64,000 bases of DNA from CAZWVA01 sp964636885 (lineage in GTDB: Bacteria > Desulfobacterota_D > UBA1144 > Nemesobacterales > CSP1-2): positions 9,057 through 73,056 of the forward strand of contig CAZWVA010000005.1 of NCBI GenBank assembly GCA_964636885.1, given 5' to 3'. The translations under genes were made by a program, and so were the position numbers. A model generated the notes under the pieces. The model was not told where the DNA came from and did no database searches. It was given only the letters and a program-made list of their open reading frames with translations. Below, in pieces: positions 51,371 through 60,726 of this stretch. Position 1 is the stretch's first letter; every line of letters begins with the position of its first letter.

Positions 51371-51986
51371 TATAGAGAGCTTTTTAACTCGTGATCCAAC
51401 AGCCCGTATATCCTATGCAGGGTATGGGTTTTAGTCAAGGATGAACATTATGTAGCTGATGTTATGCACTTATAGGATAGGGGACAATATTTTGTGCCAA
51501 TAACTAAAGTTGTCATTCCCGCAGGTTTGTAGCGGGAACCCAAAGTGTTTATAGGTACCCGATTAATACATTCGGGTATGACAGTGGTGGGAATGCTCGA
51601 TAAAACTTGTCCACACATGCTTTTAGTGGGAACATTAGGGCATGACAAAGCGTAGAATATGCGTACGTAAGTTACACAGTGTAGTTGCAAAATAGCTTCA
51701 GGCATGGCCGCTCTCTAAATCATATAACTTGGCTTCAAGTGGAAAAACTTGTAGCGTTTAAATGTCAGAAGGAATTCTATCGAGGCATACTGGCGAGTTC
51801 GACGGCCTAACTAAAAGGGAGATGGCCAGGTTTATACAGTTTGACAGTGGCTAAGAGTAACTCCCGTACGAAAGTTGCCTAATCAGTTTTTCTGCCAAGC
51901 ACTTTCGAGGACCATCCAATGTATTGATTATACGGAGTTTCTCCGTTTATATAGAACTCGATTAATTAAACTCCAAAAATCCGTTT
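51371..51986. other. 616-base intergenic region without genes
   Basis: No frame with coding features on either strand. It holds a stem-loop TTCCCGC-N9-GCGGGAA at 51516-51538 inside a block (GTCATTCCCGCAGGTTTG) like the dispersed CATTCCCGC repeats of many bacteria, but only one clear copy is seen in this window. The right part is AT-rich. Probably decayed sequence plus promoters. Confidence 0.5.
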
Positions 51987-53129
51987 CTAATACCTCGGCA
52001 TGAGTGGGTCGTAGTTCACGGCCCAGGCGTCTATTCCGCCCTTTAGGCTTTTAACCTTCTTGAATCCGAGGTTCCTAAGGAAGGTCGTTGCCCTAAGGCT
52101 CCTTACTCCGTGATGGCAGTGGACTACGATCTCATCAGCCGTATCCAGTTCGTTTACCCTCGATTGCAACTCGCTAAGGGGAATGAGTTTTGAACCCTCG
52201 AGGTGGCATATCTCGTATTCTCCGGGTTCCCTCACGTCCAGTATGACTATGTCCTTTCTCTTCTGTAGAAGGTCGTAGAACTCGTCCACGGTGATCTCAA
52301 GATCGGCACCATCCAGGGTCTCCTCTCCACGCCCAAGCCCACAGAACTCCTCGTAGTCAATGAGTCCCGTGATCTTCGGGTCCTCACCGCATATAGGACA
52401 GTTGGGGTCCTTGCGGAGCTTTAGTTCCCTTACCTTCATCTCCATTACGTCGATAAAGAGGAGTTTTCCGATTAGGGGACTTCCCGTTCCCAGTATGAGC
52501 TTTATCGCCTCGGCGGCCTGCATAGTCCCTATTATACCGGGAAGAATCCCGAGAACCCCTCCCTCTGCACAACTCGGAACCATTCCGGGAGGGGGAGGCT
52601 CTGGGTAGAGGCAACGGTAGCAGGGTCCCCTCATCGCATCAAAGACGCTTACCTGCCCCTCGAACCGGAATATGCTTCCATAGACGTTGGGCTTCCCGAG
52701 GAGGACGCAGGAATCGTTCACGAGGTAGCGGGTAGCGAAGTTGTCCGTGCCGTCAACTATGACGTCATATCTCTTTATGATATCCAGGGCGTTTTCAGAG
52801 GTGAGTTTGGTGTTATAGGTTTCGACCTCTACGTCTGAATTTATCTCATGGATCCTTTCCTTTGCGGACTCGACCTTGAGCTTTCCTACCCTGGCCTCGC
52901 TGTGGATTATCTGCCTCTGGAGGTTGCTGAAATCCACAACGTCAAAATCAACTATGCCGATGCGCCCTATGCCGGCGGCCGCGAGATAGAGGGCAAGGGG
53001 CGACCCAAGCCCGCCCGCACCTATACACAGCACGCTTGAAGATGCGAGCTTTTCCTGTCCTCTTACCCCTACTTCGGGCATGATGAGGTGTCTGCTGTAA
53101 CGGGTGATCTGCTGGTTTGTAAGACCCAT
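51987..53129 (-). CDS. moeB: MoeB/ThiF-type adenylyltransferase fused to rhodanese
   Basis: 380 residues. The E1-like domain has the ATP loop CIGAGGLGSPLALYLAAAG, catalytic Cys in VPSCAEGGVLG and two Cys pairs for zinc (CYRC and CPIC). A rhodanese domain occupies about 285-380 with the active Cys in HCHHGVRS. Such proteins adenylate and then thiolate the C-terminus of a sulfur carrier such as MoaD or ThiS. Both activities look intact. No moaD or thiS gene lies nearby. Confidence 0.92.
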   Translation of the reverse strand: MGLTNQQITRYSRHLIMPEVGVRGQEKLASSSVLCIGAGGLGSPLALYLAAAGIGRIGIVDFDVVDFSNLQRQIIHSEARVGKLKVESAKERIHEINSDVEVETYNTKLTSENALDIIKRYDVIVDGTDNFATRYLVNDSCVLLGKPNVYGSIFRFEGQVSVFDAMRGPCYRCLYPEPPPPGMVPSCAEGGVLGILPGIIGTMQAAEAIKLILGTGSPLIGKLLFIDVMEMKVRELKLRKDPNCPICGEDPKITGLIDYEEFCGLGRGEETLDGADLEITVDEFYDLLQKRKDIVILDVREPGEYEICHLEGSKLIPLSELQSRVNELDTADEIVVHCHHGVRSLRATTFLRNLGFKKVKSLKGGIDAWAVNYDPLMPRY

Positions 53130-53233
53130 GGCCTATTCCCTTCCTTTTGCAGAGTCGATTAAATTAAAAATGTTAATATAAAATCTCCGAATTTTCAAAT
53201 CCCACTTAGACGACATCCACGTTCCAAGTACGG

Positions 53234-53995
53234 CTAAAAACTCATCTCCCTTCTCCTTATAAAGGGAGCGTGTATCTGGTCCTTTTTATAGTTTCCGGTA
53301 AGCGCATAGATTATTATGTTTATCCCCAACCTGAAGGCGAGTTCCCTTTGGGGCTCCCCTCCGGGGATGCACTCAAATTGCCACTTTCCAAACTCGTCTT
53401 CAGACCAGGCACCCCCTAAATCGTTTCTCGAATAGATCACCGGAACCCTGTCCTCATCGCTGAGGTTGATCCCTTCGAGATAGGGTTTAACTATCTTCCT
53501 CCCGCTTGCAGAATGGAGGAGGTAAAACGACTTAAATATCACGTGCTCGTATGGAATGGGACCGATGGGGAATTCGGGGAGGATACTTTTGAATTCCTCT
53601 CTTATCTGGGAGTCAAAGGGCGAATTCTCTTCCCCCGATACATCGTCTATGAGAAGAGTACCCCCTAGATTTAGGAATTTTCTTAACCTATTGGCTTCCT
53701 CTTCGGTAAACGGTTCAAACCGATCTTCTCCGGCCATGTAGAGAAACGGATAATAGAAGAGCTTCGGGTCTTTGATCTCAAGCGTTTTTCTCTCAAAGGA
53801 GACTTTAACGCTGCTCCTGAGGTCCAGCCAGTTCATCAGCCTGTTATACGCCCTCGGCCTCGGGTCCCACTTCCCGCGGTATACGATCTGAGCGAAATAA
53901 AACCTAGAGGCATCGTAGAGACCTAAAAGCGGGAGGGAAACCATACCGATCCCTCCTATACCCGCCATCTTGAGAAACCCTCTTCTCGTTATCAC
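53234..53995 (-). CDS. DUF4159-type protein with twin-arginine-like leader
   Basis: 253 residues. The start MITRRGFLKMAGIGGIGMV is a twin-arginine-like signal. The body matches the DUF4159 pattern: YNRLMNWLDLRSSVKVSFE, FYYPFLYMAGEDRF, LRKFLNLGGTLLIDDVSGEE, LPEFPIGPIPYEHVIF, and a final FRLGINIIIYALTGNYKKDQ. The family's function is not established; it often lies near AAA+ and von Willebrand-type genes, none of which is seen here. Same strand as the MoeB gene, 104 bases upstream of it. Confidence 0.8.
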   Translation of the reverse strand: MITRRGFLKMAGIGGIGMVSLPLLGLYDASRFYFAQIVYRGKWDPRPRAYNRLMNWLDLRSSVKVSFERKTLEIKDPKLFYYPFLYMAGEDRFEPFTEEEANRLRKFLNLGGTLLIDDVSGEENSPFDSQIREEFKSILPEFPIGPIPYEHVIFKSFYLLHSASGRKIVKPYLEGINLSDEDRVPVIYSRNDLGGAWSEDEFGKWQFECIPGGEPQRELAFRLGINIIIYALTGNYKKDQIHAPFIRRREMSF

Positions 53996-54174
53996 TTTAA
54001 GTAATACTGAGGGCTTAGGGCTAAGGTGTCAAGTATCCGGTTAACTGTAAAAAGAGTATACTACCCTCTTAGCCAGGGTTACTTATTCCGAACGAAAACC
54101 CTAAAAACACAGCCCCAGACAACCGAGCTTTTTTAAAAGGGTAAAAAGATAGAGCTTTATATTACTCGGATTTT

Positions 54175-54402
54175 CTAAGAGGCCTTGTTATTCTGCTGCT
54201 GTAGTTTTACGACCTTGGTTGCCTGTGGTCCATTAGGTCCTTCGGTTATCTCGTACTCGACTATCTCGCCCTGGGTCAGGCTCTTGTATCCCTTCCCCTG
54301 GATGGCGCTGTAGTGGACAAATATGTCTTTGGTCCCTTCGTCTGATTCTATGAACCCGTAACCTTTGGAACTATTAAACCACTTTACCTTTCCTCGTTTC
54401 AA
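54175..54402 (-). CDS. cold-shock protein (CspA family)
   Basis: 75 residues, full length. RNA-binding motifs KGYGFIESDEGTKDIFVHYSAI (RNP1 and RNP2) and the closing GEIVEYEITEGPNGPQATKV. It binds single-stranded RNA and melts structure. A TTGACA at 54478-54473 on the minus strand, next to an assembly gap, is the likely -35 box; the -10 box would fall next to the gap. Confidence 0.95.
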   Translation of the reverse strand: MKRGKVKWFNSSKGYGFIESDEGTKDIFVHYSAIQGKGYKSLTQGEIVEYEITEGPNGPQATKVVKLQQQNNKAS

Positions 54403-54455
54403 GGCAAAAGCCTCCTTAAATCTATGCTACTTAAGGCCTTTACTATCTCACGTTT

Positions 54456-54465
54456 NNNNNNNNNN
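54456..54465. other. assembly gap (10 N) in the cold-shock leader
   Basis: Unknown bases between the -35 box and the 5' leader of the cold-shock gene. Confidence 0.99.
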
Positions 54466-54590
54466 AAAATTTTGTCAACAGGTTTTTTCGTCTGATTTCT
54501 AAAAATACGTCTTGGCCTCTATTTGGGAAATACGTGTTTTTCCATGTCTTATTTGATTCAGCCTTCGATTTGGGTTAGCCTACTGTTTAA

Positions 54591-55751
54591 ATGGATAGAG
54601 GGGAACCGGTTGGAAGACCAATCGAATCCTATAGGGGGGAATTCCCGATAACCGAGAGGTATGTTTATCTCGACCATGCGGGGGTCGCCCCTGTATCCCT
54701 AAGGGTAAAAAGGGCGGTGGAGGGGTTCTTAACCGAGGCCTCTCGGGAAGGGATGTTCGGATACGAGGGTTGGATGAATGGTGTTAGTAGGATTAGAGTG
54801 AGCTTGGCTAAACTCATGGGTGCGGAGTCGGATGAGGTGGCATTTATAAAAAACACGTCCCACGGGCTCTCGATAGTCGCAGAGGGGCTAGACTGGAGGG
54901 AAGGGGATAACCTCATTATCTGTGAAGGGGAATTCCCGTCCAATGTCTACCCTTGGCTTAACCTGGGGAGGAGGGGGGTGGAGATAAGGCGGGTTCCATC
55001 CCGAGGCGGGAGGATCTCCATAGAGGATATAGAGGGGTTAATTGACAGGAGAACCAGGCTCCTTACTATAAGCTCCGTCCAGTTTGTAAACGGATTCAGG
55101 ATCGATCTAAAGAGGCTGGGGAAGGTATGCAGGGAAAGAGGGGTGCTCTTTTCCGTCGATGCGATTCAAAGCCTTGGTGCTATTCGTATGGACGTGAGGG
55201 AGTTTCAGGTGGATTTCCTCTCCGCAGACGGACATAAGTGGCTTCTAGCCCCTGAGGGAACCGGCGTCTTCTACTGCAGAAGAGGACTCGCAGAGAGGCT
55301 GAACCCACCTCTTGTTGGATGGAAGAGCGTTGAGAACGAGTCGGATTACGATAGGATTCGTTTTCGCCTTAAGAGGGATGCGCTCAGGTTTGAGGAGGGG
55401 TCGTTTAACGTTATGGGGATCTTTGCCCTAGGTGCGGCGGTGGATCTCCTCCTCGAGGTGGGGATTGAGAGGATAGAGAGAAGAGTACTTCATCTGGGAG
55501 GCATCGTCATAGAAGAGGCAGAGAAAAGGGGTCTTGAGATAAGGACCCCGAGGGATGAAGAGGAAAGAGGGGGGATCGTGTCCATTGCCGGGAACTTCTC
55601 CCCCATAGAGATAAGAGATAGATTGAGGGCAATGGGTATTATGGTAAACGTGAGGGGAGGAGCACTTCGCGTGTCTCCACACTTCTATAACACGGAAGAC
55701 GAGATCCTGTGTTTCTTTGAGGCCCTGGATGGGGTCTTGGAATCTAAATAA
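54591..55751 (+). CDS. class V aminotransferase (cysteine-desulfurase-like, PLP)
   Basis: 386 residues. PLP Lys in SADGHKWLLAPEGTG, with VDAIQSLGAI before it and KNTSHGLSIVAEGL earlier. The C-terminal part ends LRVSPHFYNTEDEI. It resembles the SufS/kynureninase-related branch of class V. No IscU or Suf partner adjoins it, so it may be an isopenicillin-N-epimerase-like or unassigned member. Start at ATG 54591 has no strong ribosome site. Confidence 0.88.
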   Translation: MDRGEPVGRPIESYRGEFPITERYVYLDHAGVAPVSLRVKRAVEGFLTEASREGMFGYEGWMNGVSRIRVSLAKLMGAESDEVAFIKNTSHGLSIVAEGLDWREGDNLIICEGEFPSNVYPWLNLGRRGVEIRRVPSRGGRISIEDIEGLIDRRTRLLTISSVQFVNGFRIDLKRLGKVCRERGVLFSVDAIQSLGAIRMDVREFQVDFLSADGHKWLLAPEGTGVFYCRRGLAERLNPPLVGWKSVENESDYDRIRFRLKRDALRFEEGSFNVMGIFALGAAVDLLLEVGIERIERRVLHLGGIVIEEAEKRGLEIRTPRDEEERGGIVSIAGNFSPIEIRDRLRAMGIMVNVRGGALRVSPHFYNTEDEILCFFEALDGVLESK

Positions 55752-55772
55752 CATGGGGATGGATAAAGGCCT

Positions 55773-56591
55773 ATGGGAAACCTCGATCAGCTTTGTTTTA
55801 CATTCTTAAACGGGGTTAAGGGGATGGAGGTTATTGGGAAGAAGAACATCAGGTGGAACGTATCCATTGTAGAGTCCCGTTCGATCCTCTCTAAAACCGG
55901 TATACAGTGCTTCGATTACGTAATAAACTGCTACCGCGGTTGCAGCTTCGGATGCCTTCACTGCTACGCCTCCTTTATGAAGAGATTCACCGGTCACAGG
56001 GAGAATTGGGGGGAGTTTGTGGATGTAAAGATCAATGCACCGGAAATCCTTAGAAAGGAGATAAGGAGGATAGATAAGGGGAAGGTATTTTTAAGCTCCG
56101 TAACCGATCCCTATCTCCCCCTTGAGGCGAGGTTCAGGCTTACAAGGGGTGTCCTCGAGTGCATGATTGGCAGGGATTTTGAGATAACGATACTTACAAG
56201 GTCTCCACTTGTAACAAGGGACATAGACGTATTTAAAGGGCTTAAAAGCGTTGAAGTGGGGCTAAGTATACCAACCGATAGGGAGGATATAAGAAAGATC
56301 TTCGAGCCCAGTGCAACGCCTATCTCGGCTAGAATCAAGGCATTAAAAAAGCTAAAGGAAGAAGGGATAAAAACATACGCCTTTATCGCTCCGCTTCTCC
56401 CACTAAACCCGGAGAACCTGGCGAGGCTCTTAGACCCCGTAACCGATTACGTTATACTCGACAATCTCAACTATCCTTGGAAGGTTTCAAGCATCATCAA
56501 AAAACACGGGTTCGAATACATACTAGACCCCAATTGGGTAAAGGAAACGAGAGAAGAATTCCGAATCCTACTTGGAGAAAAACTCTCTTAG
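55773..56591 (+). CDS. radical SAM protein of the spore-photoproduct-lyase-related group
   Basis: 272 residues. Cluster motif CYRGCSFGCLHCYA (C-x3-C-x2-C), then FLSSVTDPYLPLEARFRLT and ILTRSPLVTRDIDVF, the pattern of Rv2578c/SPL-related radical SAM proteins. It ends 347 bases before the OmpA pair. It starts 21 bases after the aminotransferase stop; an ATG at 55824 is an alternative start. Substrate unknown. Confidence 0.85.
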   Translation: MGNLDQLCFTFLNGVKGMEVIGKKNIRWNVSIVESRSILSKTGIQCFDYVINCYRGCSFGCLHCYASFMKRFTGHRENWGEFVDVKINAPEILRKEIRRIDKGKVFLSSVTDPYLPLEARFRLTRGVLECMIGRDFEITILTRSPLVTRDIDVFKGLKSVEVGLSIPTDREDIRKIFEPSATPISARIKALKKLKEEGIKTYAFIAPLLPLNPENLARLLDPVTDYVILDNLNYPWKVSSIIKKHGFEYILDPNWVKETREEFRILLGEKLS

Positions 56592-56620
56592 AAAATGTTA
56601 TGAAATACAATGGTCCGTTC

Positions 56621-56668
56621 GGGGAACGAACCCTACATTCAAGAAAGAACGTGTAGGGTACGTTTCCC
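56621..56668 (+). terminator. long hairpin, possible terminator
   Basis: GGGGAACGAACCCTACA (56621-56637) pairs with TGTAGGGTACGTTTCCC (56652-56668) with two mismatches across a 14-base loop. No T-run follows, so termination is uncertain. Confidence 0.45.
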
Positions 56669-56876
56669 AAACACACCAAAAGGTCTAAATGATCTGCGTA
56701 ACGTCGGTTAAGCGATACTACTCAATCTCCTTCTTAACCGAGGTCGATTTATCCGAGTTCCGGTTCCCTACCGTAAACCCGCGTTATAGGTTCCTGATGG
56801 GGCGCCTGTAAGATTGACGCTTATATTGGCGAATAGGTTATGGATTGAGAGATAATGAAAAATCCCTTTAGAATGA

Positions 56877-56906
56877 TTGACAAGCTAGATCCCCTTTTGC
56901 TATGAT
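56877..56906 (+). promoter_or_regulatory. sigma-70 promoter of the exported protein-OmpA pair
   Basis: Perfect TTGACA at 56877-56882 and TATGAT at 56901-56906, spacer 18, 33 bases before the ATG at 56939. Confidence 0.75.
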
Positions 56907-56938
56907 ATAGAAAATCTTAATGCGCTAGGAGGATTAGA

Positions 56939-57484
56939 ATGTACTCAGGAATCGGTTTGACTCGAATGGGGGCTTTTTTTCGGATTCTTTCTATTTCCTT
57001 AGTGGTGTTTCTCTCTTTTGATAGTTCTCTCAAAGCCCAGAAGGAGGGTGCCCAGGTTGAGGAAGCTGAAACTTCTGCCTCCACTCCTGCTGCCAAAACC
57101 TCGCCGGTTCTGGCTACAACGGATGGCGAATATCCAGACATAAGAGTGGAGGTCACGGAGCTAAAGCGCGGTAGCGGCGGCACACTTACATTAAAGTTCG
57201 CCATAATTAATGATTCGTCCAAGAATATGGACTTCGGCTACGAATTTGGGGACTTTAATACCATCAGCAATACCTACTTGATAGATGCGGTTGGTAAAAA
57301 GAAGTACCTTGTGCTCCGTGATACGGAGGGTAAATGCATTTGCAGTAGCGGTTTGAAATCGGTTGAGCCGGGATCTAGAATCAATCTATACGCCAAGTTC
57401 CCGGCCCCGCCAGATAGCGTGGAAAAAATCGGTGTTATTATTCCTCACTTTATCCCGATGGACGATGTTCCTATTGGTAAATAG
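56939..57484 (+). CDS. exported protein of unknown function, upstream of OmpA protein
   Basis: 181 residues with a signal peptide (about 1-33, cut near SLKAQK), a Thr/Ala/Pro-rich linker, then a beta-rich domain, IRVEVTELKRGSGGTLTLKFAI and KKKYLVLRDTEGKCICSSGL, resembling immunoglobulin-like or DUF11-like folds. Two Cys (CICSSG) may form a disulfide. Strong ribosome site (aggagga). The OmpA-family gene follows after a short gap, so the two may act together at the outer membrane. Confidence 0.75.
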   Translation: MYSGIGLTRMGAFFRILSISLVVFLSFDSSLKAQKEGAQVEEAETSASTPAAKTSPVLATTDGEYPDIRVEVTELKRGSGGTLTLKFAIINDSSKNMDFGYEFGDFNTISNTYLIDAVGKKKYLVLRDTEGKCICSSGLKSVEPGSRINLYAKFPAPPDSVEKIGVIIPHFIPMDDVPIGK

Positions 57485-57552
57485 TGAAACTCAATAGGCG
57501 GGGTCTGGATGAAACCCTCTATCCTAACTTCGCTAGTAAAGGGGAGGCTATT

Positions 57553-58131
57553 ATGCTAATCCACACTTGCTCAACGAGAAGGGGTTTCTTCTTCATTACT
57601 GTTTTCTTTATTTCTTCCATACTTTCCCTAGATGGTGTAGTAGCTCAAGAGGGCGTAAAAACAGAGATTTTAAACATCGTCCCTAAGACCCTGGACATCG
57701 AGTTTCAGGTAGAGGATTTAAAAGGAGCGACAAAGGACATCGAGGTAAAGGAAACGGAGACCGAGATAAAGATCGAACTGTCCGGGGACATTTTATTTGA
57801 TTTTGATAAATGGAATATACGTCCTGCGGCAGAGCCCGTGCTTCAAAAGGTTGCAGACGTTATAAAACAGTACCCAAGTGCAACTGTATTAATAGAGGGG
57901 TATACGGATTCAAAGGGTTCGGATTCCTATAACCTGAGGCTTTCAGACAGGCGGGCCGTTTCTGTAAAGGACTGGTTGCTTAAAAAGGGTGGGGTTAAGC
58001 CGAGAAGGATGACGACAAGAGGGTGGGGAGAGGCCAATCCCGTTGCTCCCAACACGAATCCCGATGGAAGCGACAACCCCGAGGGCAGGCAGAAGAACCG
58101 AAGGGTGGAGATAACGGTGGAAAAGGGATAA
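57553..58131 (+). CDS. OmpA-family protein
   Basis: 192 residues from ATG 57553, seven bases after aggggagg. A GTG at 57484 overlaps the previous stop and is less likely. Signal peptide at about 1-32. OmpA C-terminal domain at about 85-190 with ILFDFDKWNIRPAAEPVL, LIEGYTDSKGSDSYNLRLSDRRA and RKNRRVEITVEK. This fold binds peptidoglycan and tethers proteins to the wall. Confidence 0.92.
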   Translation: MLIHTCSTRRGFFFITVFFISSILSLDGVVAQEGVKTEILNIVPKTLDIEFQVEDLKGATKDIEVKETETEIKIELSGDILFDFDKWNIRPAAEPVLQKVADVIKQYPSATVLIEGYTDSKGSDSYNLRLSDRRAVSVKDWLLKKGGVKPRRMTTRGWGEANPVAPNTNPDGSDNPEGRQKNRRVEITVEKG

Positions 58132-58141
58132 AGTGGTTGCT

Positions 58142-59197
58142 TTAATCGCTCTCCTTGCTTTCGTTTATTCTGTCTATGACTTCACCCAAGAATCTCTCCA
58201 CAGATAACCCCTTTTTTTCGGCAGTCCTTTTTATTAATTCGTATACTTTGTCATCCGATGTGGGTTTATCCTCTGGTTTAACCGAGGAGGCCGTCTGTGT
58301 TATATCGATTGCAAAGGGTTTGCTCGCCTCCCCGAAATAGACGCTTACGTGTGGAAAGGGGATCTCTATTCCCTTCTCATCAAATGTGTTTTTAATCCTT
58401 CTTCTAAGCTCCCGTCCTACATCCCACTGCTTAAGCGGTTGCGTTTTAATAGCGCACTTTATTATCACCTCTGAGCTTCCAAAATCGTCGACTCCCAACA
58501 CCTGGAGGGGTTCAAGTATCATTGGCCCAAAGGATTCATCCCTGTATAGTTCTTCTCCTATTTCTTTAAGCACCTGCATTACGTGATCCACGTTCTCTTT
58601 ATACGCCACACCAACATCAACCACGTAACGAGACCAGCCCTTACTCATATTGGACAGCGTGTTTATCGTACCGTTTGGAAAGACATGGACGGTTCCCTCA
58701 AGGTCTCTTAGAACTATGGTTCTGAGATTTATCTCCTCAACTAATCCTCCCTTTCCGTTAATCACGGCGACATCTCCCACACGAACCTGGTTTTCCATGA
58801 TCATAAAGAAGCCGCTTATAACGTCCCTTACCAGGTTCTGTGCTCCGAATCCAACGGCAAGCCCTACGATACCTGCGCCGGCTATGATGGGTGCTATATC
58901 CATTCCGATCTCCCTAAGGATCATCATAAAGGCAATGACGAATACCGCTAGAGAAGCCGCTTTCATAAGTAGATTGCTGAGGGTCTTTACCCTCTTTTCG
59001 GTTTCTATTGCCGATACGAATTCCCCTCTCTCCTTAACGAGGATCCTTTCCATCCTAGTGATAAGGATACGGATGGATTTTAGGATTAGGTAGGTACCTA
59101 TTGCTATTACGACGATGCGAATGCCGGAGGTCAAGAGCCAATTGACAAGGGGATCCAAATAGGCTTCATTAAACACGCTGGATAGGGTGTATGCCAT
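58142..59197 (-). CDS. MscS-type mechanosensitive channel
   Basis: 351 residues with three N-terminal hydrophobic segments, the pore-helix phrase GAGIVGLAVGFGAQNLVRDVIS, the beta domain VRVGDVAVINGKGGLVEEI and FPNGTINTLSN, and the cytoplasmic cage. Small-conductance channel that opens on membrane tension during hypo-osmotic shock. A charged tail of about 50 residues follows the usual core. Convergent with the OmpA gene, 10 bases apart. Confidence 0.94.
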   Translation of the reverse strand: MAYTLSSVFNEAYLDPLVNWLLTSGIRIVVIAIGTYLILKSIRILITRMERILVKERGEFVSAIETEKRVKTLSNLLMKAASLAVFVIAFMMILREIGMDIAPIIAGAGIVGLAVGFGAQNLVRDVISGFFMIMENQVRVGDVAVINGKGGLVEEINLRTIVLRDLEGTVHVFPNGTINTLSNMSKGWSRYVVDVGVAYKENVDHVMQVLKEIGEELYRDESFGPMILEPLQVLGVDDFGSSEVIIKCAIKTQPLKQWDVGRELRRRIKNTFDEKGIEIPFPHVSVYFGEASKPFAIDITQTASSVKPEDKPTSDDKVYELIKRTAEKKGLSVERFLGEVIDRINESKESD

Positions 59198-59338
59198 TTG
59201 CGTTTACCTCCTTTCTCAGGGTATTGGGAGAAATAAAACCTTAAAAACCCAAGGAGTGGATCTACGGATTATTGCGAAGGATAACGCAAAAATTATACCG
59301 GAATATGCCTTCTAACTCCAAAAATAGCGGCCGATCCT

Positions 59339-60583
59339 TCAGTCGGGTGGTGTCTTCTCAATACGGGCTTTGATCCTTCGGGGTTCTATGTCCTCGAGTC
59401 TAATGTTTTCGGGAAAAGAGAGATTCGACTCAGAGATATGTATCGTGTTAATACCATCCTTGGCTTCGCTCGGTATCTTTAGAGAAAGCCTGATTTCTTT
59501 CTCGTTGAGTAGGTAGAAGGCGTTATGGGGACCTGAAAAGGTGACCTTAACTTCCTTTGGCTCTATATCGGTTATCTCGTACTGGGATAGGAGGGAAGAG
59601 CTCTCGATGGGGATACTGAAGCTCCTATACGTCTCCCTCGATCCATAGACAAAGACGAGCCAGAGAACAAGCGTTATAAGGAGTGCGGTGAGCTTCTCCT
59701 TGTAGTTCTTAGTAAAGAGGGTATACCAGGATTGCGAGCCGTTTGAAGGGTTTATCTCCTCGAAGAAATCCTCCAGAACCAGAAACAGTTGCTCGGGGCC
59801 GATCTCATGGAGTTCACCGTTTCGAGCAACGGAAATCGTTCCTCTTTCCTCAGATGCGACCAGGCAGAGGGCGTCCGTGAGTTCGGCTAACCCCAACGCC
59901 GCCGCATGGCGGGTTCCCAGGTTTTGTAGTTGCCTGAAATTCTTAGAGAGAGGTAGATGGCAGGAGAACTTGGAAACCCGGCCTTTTTCAATGACCACGG
60001 CTCCATCGTGTCCTATGGAATGTTTGTCGAATAGGCTCTTTAAGAGAGGCTCGCTTATCTCCCCATTGAGATCAACGCCGCCCTCTAGGTGTCGTACGAG
60101 TTGATCCTTCCCGCATATAACGACGAGGGCTCCGGTTTTCTCCCTTGCCAGATCTGTAAGGGTTCGCGTGAGTATTTGAACCTCCTTGGGTGTTGATGCA
60201 ACCGGTCTTTCCCCCCTCGGATTCGTGTTTAAACCCCAAAACGGTATCCTTTCAACGAATTGCCTTACCTGTTCCGGTATCCTCTCGACAAACTGCCTGA
60301 GCTTTTCGGGTACCTGTCCGAAGAGTTGCCTTAGCTCTTCCTGAAATATAACGATTACGGCCACGAGTATAATGGCAAAGAATCCATGGAGCACGAATGT
60401 GGTTAAGACCAGATTAAAGAGACGGGCTATCAGGTAGACAAGACCTATTATTATAATGCCCGTTAATACAAAGGTCGCCTTTGTCCTTTTTAGCCATATG
60501 AGAATGGAGTATATCAGGACGGACATAAAGGCTATGTCGAAAAGACCAGAGATCCCAATTTCCCTGAAGAATTCGTTTGTCAT
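59339..60583 (-). CDS. diadenylate cyclase fused to a YbbR-type domain (CdaA-CdaR)
   Basis: 414 residues. Three N-terminal membrane segments (about 12-95) precede a DAC domain at about 135-265 with HDGAVVIEKGRV and LGTRHAAALGLAE. The usual RHR motif reads RHA, so the third residue differs. A short repeat RQFVERIPEQVRQFVERIP lies between membrane and DAC parts. After a fourth membrane segment (about 300-315), a YbbR/CdaR-like beta domain ends the protein. It makes cyclic di-AMP from two ATP, linked to osmotic and wall control. CdaA and CdaR are usually separate proteins. Confidence 0.88.
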   Translation of the reverse strand: MTNEFFREIGISGLFDIAFMSVLIYSILIWLKRTKATFVLTGIIIIGLVYLIARLFNLVLTTFVLHGFFAIILVAVIVIFQEELRQLFGQVPEKLRQFVERIPEQVRQFVERIPFWGLNTNPRGERPVASTPKEVQILTRTLTDLAREKTGALVVICGKDQLVRHLEGGVDLNGEISEPLLKSLFDKHSIGHDGAVVIEKGRVSKFSCHLPLSKNFRQLQNLGTRHAAALGLAELTDALCLVASEERGTISVARNGELHEIGPEQLFLVLEDFFEEINPSNGSQSWYTLFTKNYKEKLTALLITLVLWLVFVYGSRETYRSFSIPIESSSLLSQYEITDIEPKEVKVTFSGPHNAFYLLNEKEIRLSLKIPSEAKDGINTIHISESNLSFPENIRLEDIEPRRIKARIEKTPPD

Positions 60584-60663
60584 TTTTATATCCTCGGACT
60601 GGCCTAGGGGTAATTATAACAAGAATAGGCGTTATATTGAATCGGATTTGGTGAATTTTGTCG

Positions 60664-60691
60664 TTGACATAAAAGTAGAAAAATGTAAAAT
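60664..60691 (+). promoter_or_regulatory. sigma-70 promoter of the acidic exported peptide
   Basis: Perfect TTGACA at 60664-60669 and TAAAAT at 60686-60691, spacer 16, 35 bases before the TTG start. Confidence 0.7.
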
Positions 60692-60726
60692 CCAAATTTA
60701 GATTCCGTCTTAAAGGAGGATGAAGA

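Larger units (their letters stand above)
56592..56938. other. 347-base intergenic region with long hairpin and promoter
   Basis: No gene. Contains a 17-base imperfect inverted repeat at 56621-56668 (two mismatches), soon after the radical SAM stop, and the promoter at 56877-56906 for the following exported protein. Confidence 0.65.

Noticed and set aside
51480..51510. Minus-strand TTGGCAC near 51495 as a sigma-54 promoter
   Set aside because: The -12 part does not give TTGC at the right spacing (it reads ATTGT), and no gene follows at a sensible distance.
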